From an uncultured Planctomycetota bacterium (lineage in GTDB: Bacteria; Planctomycetota; Phycisphaerae; UBA1845; Fen-1342): a stretch of DNA of 62,261 nucleotides. The stretch is from positions 1 through 62,261 of the forward strand of contig CAADGM010000085.1 in the NCBI GenBank assembly GCA_900696535.1. The letters run 5' to 3'. Positions 51,203-62,261 of the stretch are shown here, in pieces. Each line of letters begins with the position of its first letter. Within the stretch, counting starts at the first letter, position 1. The position numbers and the translations under genes were made by a program. The notes beneath the pieces are model-generated. The model had not been told where the DNA came from. It ran no database searches and saw nothing but the letters and a program-made list of their open reading frames with translations.

Positions 51203-51724
51203 GTGCGCGACCTGTACGCCCTAGACCGGGCGCCGGCGCCAGCTTCCCCGGCGTTCGCTCTCGCGCTCAAACCTGCGCTATCCTCTCAGCTAGAGCTTCG
51301 CATTCGCCTCGGCGTAAGACGCCCACCACCCCAGGAGCACGCCCCGATTCCCACCGCCCCGCCCCCCACCAATGCGGCCGAGCCGTCGTCGCCTCACGCC
51401 GCTCAATCCGTCGTCGCGTCGACGCTGGCACTCCTGCTGCTACTCGCGCTCATCGGGCTGATCGCCTGGGCCAGCCTCGAATTGAACGTGGTCGACGGCT
51501 TCCGCTGGCTGCTCTCGACGCGCTGGGGCGTCGTGACCGTGCTCGATGTCTACGCCGGGGCGTTCGTCGTCGCCGTCTGGATGCGCGCGACGACAAGAAG
51601 TACGGCGGCGTGGCTGGCGTGGGTCGTCGCGCTGCTGTGCCTGGGGCACGCGGTCTCGCTCGCGTACTTGCTGACGCGACTCGCGCGCGGCAGGTCGCTG
51701 GCGCGGGCCTTCTCCGGAGCCTGA
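51203..51724 (+). CDS. Small membrane protein, DUF1475-like
   Basis: The open frame to 51724 encodes a protein with three hydrophobic segments near its C-terminus. The segment FRWLLSTRWGVVTVLDVYAGAFVVAVWM resembles the DUF1475 pattern in which a Trp-Gly precedes an Asp-x-Tyr-x-Gly and a helix. The first 75 or so residues are Pro/Ala-rich and likely disordered. The GTG at 51203 is the only plausible start after the HerA stop, with no ribosome site, so the N-terminus is uncertain. The function is unknown. Confidence 0.55.
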   Translation: MRDLYALDRAPAPASPAFALALKPALSSQLELRIRLGVRRPPPQEHAPIPTAPPPTNAAEPSSPHAAQSVVASTLALLLLLALIGLIAWASLELNVVDGFRWLLSTRWGVVTVLDVYAGAFVVAVWMRATTRSTAAWLAWVVALLCLGHAVSLAYLLTRLARGRSLARAFSGA

Positions 51725-52105
51725 CCGGGGACGCGCGAGAAGTCCGAGCCGCGCGGACCAGGAAGCGTCCGTGCGTCCAACCGGTGCCGCTGGCTGACCG
51801 TCGCGTTTCGGACACCGAGCTTGTTCCACAGGGTGCCCTCGGCACCGACAGGCAGCGCGGGGCGCGGGTCCGAGTCGTCGTGCGACGGTGCGGGCCCGGG
51901 CGGCGGCCCGGCGCGGGCGACGCAATTTCGTCTCCCCCAGCCCAGATCCCCCTCCTCCCCCCGCGGCCCTGCCACCCCCCGGGCCGTTTCGCGTAGAATA
52001 GACGGCGGCCGGTGCGCCGCCGCGCCCGGAGCACGCGTGCAAATCTCGAACGGACAAGGAGTTGCCGGACCCGAGCGGTCGCGGTCCGGCGGCGGAGCAG
52101 CGGCG
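51725..52105. other. Intergenic region upstream of the PilB/GspE gene
   Basis: No gene was recognised in these 381 bases. TAGAAT at 51994-51999 is a reasonable -10 box, with no convincing -35 box 17 bases before it. A C-rich stretch of about 60 bases precedes it. The likely transcript would have a leader of about 100 nt before the ATG at 52106. Confidence 0.4.
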
Positions 52106-53788
<1,683 letters not shown>

Positions 53789-53851
53789 CCGCCCGCTGAA
53801 GCGCCCAAGCGCTGGACCGCCGTGTCCAGCACCCTCACGACAGCAGAGAAG

Positions 53852-53877
53852 AGCGCCGGACGCGAAGGTCCGGCGCT
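53852..53877. terminator. Perfect 10-bp hairpin between convergent genes
   Basis: AGCGCCGGAC (53852-53861) pairs with GTCCGGCGCT (53868-53877) across a GCGAAG loop, in the 127-base gap between the PilB/GspE gene and hppA, which converge. There is no long T run on either strand, but the strength and position suggest a bidirectional terminator. Confidence 0.6.
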
Positions 53878-53915
53878 ACTGACTTAATCACGCGGGGCTG
53901 TTCTCGAACGGACCG

Positions 53916-56564
<2,649 letters not shown>

Positions 56565-57354
56565 GCGCTGCTCCCGTTACGTTGGCGCCGCGCCGGGGAC
56601 CGTCGGCCTCCGGCCTGCGCGGTGAGAAGGGTGTCCGTTCTGCTCGACAGCATTCCGCCATGCCTTCCGGCCGGCGCGTCAGCGGCTCTGGCCGGACCGT
56701 GGTGCGGTTACGTTCGCGAGCGGGCTGAGTGTGTGCGGCCCGAGCGTCCGGCCGCCTTGCCACCGAGCGCCGCGACCGGGTAACCAAGCGCTGGCTCGGC
56801 AGCCCGACACAGACCGCGGCATCTCCGCCGACAACCAGCCGGAGCATCCTACTGACTGGATATGGGCAGACAATTGCCCGACAGAGGGATTTTGCACCGC
56901 AATGGGGACTGTTTCGAGTCGGTTTCGCCTCGGGCGCCCCCGCCGCCGGCGTCACAGTGGGCGACGGCACAGCGGCGCCGGGCCCTCGGATCGCCCCGCG
57001 CCCGGCGTCGGCCACAGCAATTCGGCCCGCGCAGACGCCTCTGGGTTTGGGCATCCAGCCCGCAAGCGCTCCTGGTTTCGTCCGCACGCCAGCGGTTACC
57101 GCTGGCGTCGTGCATCTGGCCCACGGGCTCCCCGGGCGTCAATCATCCGGCCCACGCAGTGGTCTGACCGACGCTTTCCCGCCGGCAGACTCTTCCGGCC
57201 GTGGCCGCCCGCGCTATCGCCCGCACCACTGGTCGCGGTCCGCGAATCGCGTTGACAAACGTGACCAGTCACCTACGCTGCGGGTGGGGTCGGTGGGAAG
57301 TGTGCAGTGCGCAATCCCTCGGTGCGGGTTGGGGCTGCACACCGGCCCGTCATG
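56565..57354. other. Long intergenic region upstream of hppA
   Basis: In 790 bases no gene could be supported, and long open frames here have no recognisable content. On the minus strand TTGTCT (56868-56873) and TAGGAT (56846-56851) with a 16-base spacer could be an hppA promoter with a leader of about 270 nt. A hairpin is listed separately at 57086. Confidence 0.35.
57086..57108. repeat. Perfect 10-bp hairpin
   Basis: ACGCCAGCGG pairs with CCGCTGGCGT across a TTA loop, with flanking GC and GTGC able to extend the stem. It is isolated in the long gap between hppA and tRNA-Arg. The trinucleotide loop resembles the hairpins near 22.5 kb. Confidence 0.5.
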
Positions 57355-57428
57355 GCGCTCGTAGCTCAGTTGGACAGAGCACGGGATTTCTAATCCCGCG
57401 GTCGCAGGTTCGAGTCCTGCCGAGCGCG
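57355..57428 (+). tRNA. tRNA-Arg (anticodon TCT)
   Basis: A cloverleaf with acceptor GCGCTCG/CGAGCGC, D arm TAGCTCAGTTGGACAGAGCA region, anticodon loop TTTCTAA and T arm CAGGTTCGAGTCCTG. The discriminator is G and CCA is not encoded. Confidence 0.96.
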
Positions 57429-57470
57429 TACGCTACCGGTCGCCAGCGGGCTGTGCGGCCGATCCTGCCA

Positions 57471-57914
57471 TCACGCCCCCAATGCCCCCGTCAGCACCTG
57501 CGCCGCCCGCCGCACATCCTCTTCGCTCGTGAAGCGCAGGTAGAAGATGCAGCGCTCGTCGATGGCGGCGGCCGACAGGCCCGCGATGTTCAGCCCGGCG
57601 CTGGCCAGGTGCCGAGCGATGGCGGCGCCGAGCCCCGGTCGATCCGGGCCGATCAGTCGCAGGACGTGCATGCCCACACTGCGTCGCAACCCGGCCTCTT
57701 CCGCCGCCCGCTGCTGCTCCGAGCCCACGAGCGGGGCCACGAACAGCACGCCGGCGGCCATCGCCCCGCCGGATGGGCTGGCCAGCGGCCGCACGATCAC
57801 GAAGTCAAGATTCGCCCCGGCTCGCTCCAAGGCCTCGAGTTTCCCGGCCAGCGCCCCGGGCTGGTCCGCGAGTTCGCCTGACCACACCTCTGTTCGCGAG
57901 ATCTCGTACGCCAT
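57471..57914 (-). CDS. Tandem ACT-domain amino-acid-binding protein
   Basis: A protein of 147 residues. Two ACT-like halves can be seen: one opening with TEVWSGELADQPGALAGKL and one with GMHVLRLIGPDRPGLGAAIARHL. The DxPG turn is the mark of ACT domains that bind amino acids and regulate enzymes or transporters. AAGGAGG lies seven bases before the ATG at 57914, which settles the start. No enzyme domain is fused and no amino-acid gene is adjacent, so its target is unknown. It ends near tRNA-Arg. Confidence 0.85.
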   Translation of the reverse strand: MAYEISRTEVWSGELADQPGALAGKLEALERAGANLDFVIVRPLASPSGGAMAAGVLFVAPLVGSEQQRAAEEAGLRRSVGMHVLRLIGPDRPGLGAAIARHLASAGLNIAGLSAAAIDERCIFYLRFTSEEDVRRAAQVLTGALGA

Positions 57915-58163
57915 GTCGTGGCCTCCTTGATCGCGAGCATTCCACACGGGATTGCGCGCACACGGGCGCCGCCTGCCCGCCTTCGGGAGCGCGGCACCGG
58001 CTCGCCCGTGATGCTCTCCGGCAATCCGACTAATCGACGTGTAAACCCTGCTCCCCGCCGCAGTCAATCGGTGGAAACCCGCCCCCCACGCCCGCGCGTC
58101 GCCTCCGCTGCCAACCGTCCGACGCGCGCCTAGCATTCGGCCGGGCAGCAGCAGGAGGTCACG

Positions 58164-59240
58164 ATGGCAGCACTGAGGGTACGGTCTCTCGTGGACGCAG
58201 CGGCGCGAGTCGCAGGTGATGAGTCGAAGTGGCGAGCGGCCCACTCGTCGACGCGATCGACACGCTCACCGGTGCCAAGTTCGGCACTCGCCATGCAGGC
58301 TCGAGTCTCAGACAGCGCCCGACTCGGGTCAGTGGCGCATGCACCCACGATCGCGTCCTTGGCTCCGGCGCTCGCGGCGCTGACGCCGTTCGCCGTCCGG
58401 GGGGCGCCCGTAGCCGTGCTCGGGCTGGCCCTGTGCCTGGCCGGCTGCGCAGCGGACTCCTCGCGGCCGAACATCACCAGCGTCGAGCGCGACCCGGTCG
58501 AGCGCGTTGACCCCACGGCGTCGAACGGCGGTTCCGCCAGTCCCCCACAGGCGCAGCCCGCCGATCGTGCTGCCGAGGTGAAGGCGCCCCCAATCGGCTC
58601 TGTCGCGCGCGTCGGCGGCGACCTCAACGCCCGCGCCGAGTGGACGGGAGGTGCGTTCCGCTCCGGCTCGTCGCACATCGACACGCCGCTGCCGGAGGGG
58701 TACCCGCCGCCGACGCCCCCGGGTGCGATCGAGATCAAGACGTACCCGGTCGTGCGCCGCGCAGAGGTCAGCGGGCGCGTCTGGCCAGAGCTGGGCATGA
58801 ACCTGGCGTTCTTCCCGCTATTTAACCACATCAAACGGCGAGGCATCGAGATGACCTCGCCGGTCGAGATGGATTACCGCGGCATGAGCGTGTCCGACCC
58901 GCAAGGTGCGGCGGGCGACTGGAGCATGGCCTTCCTGTATCGACGCGTGGAGCAGGGCCCGCTCGGTCGCGACGAGCGCGACGGTCGGGTGTCGGTCATC
59001 GACAGCCAGCCGATGACAGTCGTGTCGGTGGGGCTCCGCGGCGGGTACGGACTCGCGCGGACACGGGAGGGGCTAGCGATTCTCGGCGAGTGGCTCGATG
59101 CAAACCCCGAGTGGACACCCGCCGGCCCGGTCCGCGTGCTGCACTACAACGGGCCCGACACGCGTGAGCGCGATCGCTGGCAGGAGGTTCAGGTCCCCGT
59201 GCGGCCGACGCACGAGCCGCCCGTGGCCGCCGACCGCTAG
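58164..59240 (+). CDS. SOUL-family heme-binding-like lipoprotein
   Basis: A protein of 358 residues. The C-terminal half matches the SOUL/HEBP fold: IEIKTYPVVRRAEVSG near the start of the domain (about residue 190), then FFPLFNHIKRRGIEMTSPVEMDY and WSMAFLYRR. SOUL proteins bind heme or porphyrin or act as structural homologues. The lipobox LCLAGCAAD sits about 90 residues from the start, much further than usual. AGGAGGT lies just upstream of the ATG at 58164 with a TAGCAT box at 58131-58136, so this start is well supported. The long N-terminus, ahead of the lipobox-like segment, is odd. Confidence 0.72.
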   Translation: MAALRVRSLVDAAARVAGDESKWRAAHSSTRSTRSPVPSSALAMQARVSDSARLGSVAHAPTIASLAPALAALTPFAVRGAPVAVLGLALCLAGCAADSSRPNITSVERDPVERVDPTASNGGSASPPQAQPADRAAEVKAPPIGSVARVGGDLNARAEWTGGAFRSGSSHIDTPLPEGYPPPTPPGAIEIKTYPVVRRAEVSGRVWPELGMNLAFFPLFNHIKRRGIEMTSPVEMDYRGMSVSDPQGAAGDWSMAFLYRRVEQGPLGRDERDGRVSVIDSQPMTVVSVGLRGGYGLARTREGLAILGEWLDANPEWTPAGPVRVLHYNGPDTRERDRWQEVQVPVRPTHEPPVAADR

Positions 59241-59248
59241 TGACAGCT

Positions 59249-59400
59249 GGACGACGCGCGCCCGGCGGTTGAGCGTTCGGGGTCGCGCTTTCGGGGCGTG
59301 AGCGTCGGGCGACGCGCGTCTGGTGAGTGCGCGCGGGCCAACGCGCGTTCGGGGAATCTGTGTGGGGCGACGCGCGTCTGGGGAGTTGGCGTTGGGCGAC
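59249..59400. repeat. Degenerate 29-bp tandem repeat
   Basis: Five to six diverged units with starts near 59249, 59278, 59307, 59335, 59365 and 59394. The best-conserved pair shares GGGCGACGCGCGTCTGG (59307 and 59365). The period is 28-30 bases. The last unit runs into the ISL3 transposase fragment. Confidence 0.65.
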
Positions 59401-59646
59401 GCACAGCCGGATCGCGCCGCTGATCAAGGCGGCCAGGACGATCAGGAAGCATTGGGCGGGCGTGCTGCGCGGGTTCACGTCACGGATCAGCAACGGCGCG
59501 CTGGAGGCCCTCAACGGACTGATCCCGTCCGCCAAACGCAAAGCCCGAGGCTTCCGCTCCAGCGCCTATTTACGATGATCTACCTCACCGCCGGAAAGCT
59601 GGACTTCAAGCTCCCCGCCCTGGCTCGGGTTACCCACACGAAATAG
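59399..59646 (+). pseudogene. Remnant of an ISL3-family transposase, C-terminal part, frameshifted
   Basis: In one frame the segment IAPLIKAARTIRKHWAGVLRGFTSRISNGALEALNGLIPSAKRKARGFRSSAYL, cited here by its ends IRKHWAGVL and KRKARGF, matches the C-terminal end of ISL3 transposases (DDE_Tnp_ISL3). After position about 59575 the match continues in another frame as TMIYLTAGKLDF. The start of the gene is missing, the frame is broken and terminal repeats were not found, so it cannot be active. It marks a past insertion at this locus. Confidence 0.8.
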
Positions 59647-59694
59647 CGAGGAAGCGGATTCCGAATCCTGGGTGAACAAGGAGCTTCGGCATAG

Positions 59695-60234
59695 TTAACC
59701 GTAGCGGTCCGCCGCGACAATCCGTTCGTCCCAGCATCGACCTCGCTGGCCCGGCCAGGAGGGCGGTCTTCGGAGCGCTGGCTGACTTCTGCGGCGGACT
59801 GTTAGCCCAACCTTCGCACTTCGACTCAGGCTTGCATAATCGCTCGGCGTTTGCGGGCCGGGATCGCGGATTCTGGCGTCGCAAGCCGTGTAGTGCAGAC
59901 CCTCCTCATTGCAGAAGTTGCTCTCCAATTCACGCCGCGCGGATTCGTGACTGAGCGCGAGGATGACCGGCTGATTGCCGGATACCTCGGCCAGGCGGCG
60001 TTTCTCCTCCCGAGGGCTGACACTCGCGGCCAGGTAGGCGACGGTCTCTCGAACCTTGGCGATGTCGGTCCCATGTTCGATCGCCCGGGCCCGCCGACGG
60101 GCGGTCAGCGTGTCGCGGGTACGGAGGTAGAGCTTGCGATAGACAGGTCGATCTTTGCCGCCGAGCTTCAGTGTGATAAACTTCCGGCCGGCGCTTGAAT
60201 CGGTCTGGACGTCGCCATGCACGGTCGCGGGCAT
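59695..60234 (-). CDS. Hypothetical protein next to tRNA-Thr
   Basis: An open frame of 179 residues on the minus strand with AGAGGT about nine bases before the ATG at 60234. The N-terminal part is basic (KFITLKLGGKDRPVYRKLYLR) and may bind nucleic acid, and no family was recognised. The neighbourhood contains a transposase remnant and a tRNA gene, and its G+C appears lower than that of the surrounding genes, which hints at horizontally acquired or decaying sequence. Whether it is expressed is unknown. Confidence 0.4.
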   Translation of the reverse strand: MPATVHGDVQTDSSAGRKFITLKLGGKDRPVYRKLYLRTRDTLTARRRARAIEHGTDIAKVRETVAYLAASVSPREEKRRLAEVSGNQPVILALSHESARRELESNFCNEEGLHYTACDARIRDPGPQTPSDYASLSRSAKVGLTVRRRSQPALRRPPSWPGQRGRCWDERIVAADRYG

Positions 60235-60370
60235 CTTGACAACCTCTCACGTCCGGCGTGCCGGACGCTCTCTCATGCGCGCGATCTGGCTTCCCTCGCG
60301 TCAATGCGGCGGAAGATGGAGATGACGGACGATTACGCAAGTCGTTTTATGGAAAAACGTTGCATTCGTC

Positions 60371-60443
60371 GCCACCGTAGCTCAATTGGCAGAGCAGCGG
60401 TTTTGTAAACCGCAGGTCGTCGGTTCGAATCCGACCGGTGGCT
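60371..60443 (+). tRNA. tRNA-Thr (anticodon TGT)
   Basis: A cloverleaf with acceptor GCCACCG/CGGTGGC, D arm TAGCTCAATTGGCAGAGCA region, anticodon loop TTTGTAA and T arm TCGGTTCGAATCCGA. The discriminator is T and CCA is not encoded. Confidence 0.96.
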
Positions 60444-60451
60444 GTTACAGC

Positions 60452-60770
60452 AAACCACGCCGCCCCCGAGAGTTGCGGGAACTGACGGCGCTGGGCACCG
60501 CCGTGCGAAGCGAACGATCCGGCCGCCGTGCTGCGATGGGATGAGTGCGCGGCGCCCCGAGGGGCTCGCCCCGGGGGCTCAACTTCGGGGGGCCGCCCTC
60601 GGCGGGCCGTGTGTCGAGGCCGCGGCGTCGGGGGGCTCGCGCCGGGAGCGGTGCATCAGCGCCGCACCGCCGACGCGCTGCGGCGCGGTCAGGAACTGGG
60701 CCGACCAACATCTGAGGCCGCGCCGCCGACTCTCGGCGAATCCGCAGAACTATCGGGGGCGGCGTGGTTT
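60452..60770. repeat. 318-bp interval bounded by a perfect 18-bp inverted repeat, between convergent tRNAs
   Basis: AAACCACGCCGCCCCCGA at 60452-60469 recurs as its exact reverse complement at 60753-60770. The similarity extends inward (AGTT, then GCGG with a two-base indel). Each arm lies eight bases from the 3' end of a tRNA gene: tRNA-Thr on the left and tRNA-Ala on the right. Inside is GC-rich sequence with no gene. No target-site duplication is evident. Confidence 0.75.
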
Positions 60771-60778
60771 AGGGAAAA

Positions 60779-60851
<73 letters not shown>

Positions 60852-60909
60852 ATACTCTCGCACGCCCAGCCGCGCTCGACCGCGCCAGCCCGGCGTCCGC
60901 GTATCGGAA

Positions 60910-60982
<73 letters not shown>

Positions 60983-61321
60983 GGACCGCCGTCGCCGCAA
61001 TCTCCGGCGGACAGTCGAACCGTCTAGGTTAGGCGGGGCGCCCTGGAGCGTCAAGCCTGCGAGAGCGCCGTGCCGCCCGCGCCCCTTCGAGACGGCCGCC
61101 GAGCAGCGACCGCGCCCCCACCGGCCACCACCCTCGGGGGCATCGTCGGCCGGCCCCTCGTCCACGTTACTCGCGTCACGCCGGCGACTCGGCCAACTCG
61201 CTCTCGTCGCGTCGCCGCTCCCGGCCAGCTCTCGCCCGCAACGCCGCTCCCAGTCGCCTCGCGCCGGTCGATCCGCGCCGTCCGCGCCCCGTCGGCCTCA
61301 TGCCCCCGCGCCGTGCTCTCG
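60983..61321. other. Intergenic region between tRNA-Phe and tatC
   Basis: No gene, RNA or clear signal was recognised in these 339 bases. Long open frames in it show only Arg/Ala-rich sequence expected from GC bias. Confidence 0.5.
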
Positions 61322-62261
61322 TCACATCGCCGCCCCCGGTGCCGGCGGCGCCGCCTGGTCGCTGTCCCGCTCGCCCTCACGGCTCCCGCGCGACGCCAGC
61401 CACAGTCCCAACTCAAACAGCAGGATCATCGGGCCCGACAGCAGGATATGGCTCAGCAGGTCCGGCGGCGCCAGTATCCCCGCGATGAAGACGATGATCA
61501 GAATCACGACCTTGCGGTATCGCCGCAGCGTCTCCGCCGGCACCAGCCCCGAGCGCGCCAGAAACAGGACGACCAATGGCGTCTGAAACGCGAGCCCGAA
61601 CGCGATCGTCAGCACGAGCACGAACGAGAGGTACTCGCCGATGCGGAAATGCGTGGTGACGAGCGCCCGGCGGTCGTCACGCACCAGTTGGAACGAGTAC
61701 GTCCGGTTGTCGGGATACTGCACCTTGAGCTTGTGCTCGACCACGTTGACCCACGCCGCACCGGGCGGGGCGTCAGTCGGGTCGCGGTCGACGAGCGGCA
61801 GGCTCGGCCCCGCCGGGTCGCCAGGCTGCGACTCTGGGTGCAGCGGAGCCGGCGTGTGCAGGAGAAGGCGCTCGAAGGCGTTGGGCTGGGCGGTCGGCAG
61901 CGGCAGCCAGCCTGAGAAGCCGACCAGGAAGTTCAGGCTCACGAGTAGCACGAACCCGTACATGAACAGCACGCCGACCACGAACAGGCCCACGCTGAGC
62001 GGAAAGATCCGGTAGACCCAGGCCTTCTCGTGGCGATACAGCCCGGCTCCCACGAAGCTCCAGAACTGGTAGAGGATGTACGGAGCCGAGAGCACCAGCC
62101 CGGAGACCAGCACCACCTTGATGTACACGAGCAGGTTCTCGACCGGGCTCGTGGCCAGGAACGAGTCCGGCTGCCCCTGGGCCCGCAGCACGAGAATCAC
62201 CGGGCGGGCGATGATCTCCAGCAAGTAGCGGGCCGGCCAGATGCACAGCAGGCACGCCACC
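61322..62261 (-). CDS. tatC: Sec-independent translocase TatC, N-terminus outside the window
   Basis: TatC binds twin-arginine signal peptides and with TatA forms the folded-protein channel in the inner membrane. Recognised parts include SPVENLLVYIKVVLVSGLVLSAPYILYQFW (the conserved first-third region, given by its ends), GLYRHEKAW, FRIGEYLSFVLVLTIAFGLAFQ and APPDLLSHILL. Four or more helices are visible and the frame is open to the end of the window, so the first helix lies beyond it. A long insertion of some 85 residues (rich in Pro and Asp) lies between the third and fourth helices, where E. coli TatC has about 20. No tatA was identified. Confidence 0.93.
   Translation of the reverse strand, partial: VACLLCIWPARYLLEIIARPVILVLRAQGQPDSFLATSPVENLLVYIKVVLVSGLVLSAPYILYQFWSFVGAGLYRHEKAWVYRIFPLSVGLFVVGVLFMYGFVLLVSLNFLVGFSGWLPLPTAQPNAFERLLLHTPAPLHPESQPGDPAGPSLPLVDRDPTDAPPGAAWVNVVEHKLKVQYPDNRTYSFQLVRDDRRALVTTHFRIGEYLSFVLVLTIAFGLAFQTPLVVLFLARSGLVPAETLRRYRKVVILIIVFIAGILAPPDLLSHILLSGPMILLFELGLWLASRGSREGERDSDQAAPPAPGAAM

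Noticed and set aside
61051..61416. Small open frame next to tatC considered as tatA
   Set aside because: The sequence is Arg/Ala/Gly-rich and lacks a single N-terminal membrane helix followed by an amphipathic helix.

Overview
This 62.3 kb window is a GC-rich chromosomal segment from a Gram-negative bacterium, most likely a member of the Planctomycetota. The placement is an inference. It rests on the overall gene repertoire, a ThiD2-ThiE fusion, a tripeptidyl-peptidase-II-like S8 protease, a DUF3467 protein, a TatC with a long periplasmic insertion, a membrane-bound pyrophosphatase and LPS-kinase-like proteins. No rRNA or phylogenetic marker that would settle it is present. Coding density is high. 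Starts are a mix of ATG, GTG and TTG. Some genes have clear Shine-Dalgarno sites, and a few have a -10-like box only 7-9 nt before an ATG with no Shine-Dalgarno, which suggests leaderless mRNAs.

Layout. 1-2.8 kb: cysteine desulfurase tail, a MacB/FtsX-type permease and an anchored secreted protein. 2.9-6.3 kb: dxr and an rseP-like intramembrane protease with an enlarged PDZ region, overlapping by 16 nt. 6.5-13.2 kb: a minus-strand run of RNase H-like exonuclease, ThiD2-ThiE, ABC-2 exporter (permease and ATPase), a di-iron hydroxylase and a PaaK/CapK-like adenylating enzyme. 13.4-22.1 kb: plus-strand housekeeping and envelope genes (DUF2459-like, small membrane protein, TlpA-like thioredoxin, RicT/PSP1, MoxR ATPase, M16 peptidase, RsmE). 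22.2-22.6 kb: a striking field of hairpins with nine 35-bp tandem units. 22.7-28.4 kb: a very large S8 protease and a REC-GGDEF-degenerate HD-GYP protein. 28.7-36 kb: panB, DUF3467, permease, LipM-like transferase, an unknown anchored protein and a double LPS-kinase-like protein. 36-41.6 kb: PHP phosphoesterase, flavin reductase, an unknown secreted protein and the pgsA-pgpA-uppP lipid operon.

42-45 kb holds the part most likely to repay study: a compact three-gene corrinoid methyl-transfer cassette (MtaA-like URO-D protein, corrinoid protein, homocysteine S-methyltransferase). It is preceded by a near-consensus promoter that runs directly into an intrinsic terminator, so a short RNA or attenuating leader sits ahead of the cassette. 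After two tRNA genes come a lipoprotein prolyl isomerase, glutamine synthetase, a HerA-like ATPase, a small membrane protein, a PilB/GspE ATPase and the H+-pyrophosphatase.

The last 5 kb is patchy: tRNA-Arg(TCT), an ACT-domain regulator, a SOUL-family lipoprotein, a 29-bp minisatellite abutting a broken ISL3 transposase fragment, a small orphan gene, tRNA-Thr, tRNA-Ala and tRNA-Phe, and the 3' part of tatC running off the end. tRNA-Thr and tRNA-Ala converge, and their 3' flanks carry a perfect 18-bp inverted repeat. No CRISPR array, prophage, complete insertion sequence or known defence system was found.
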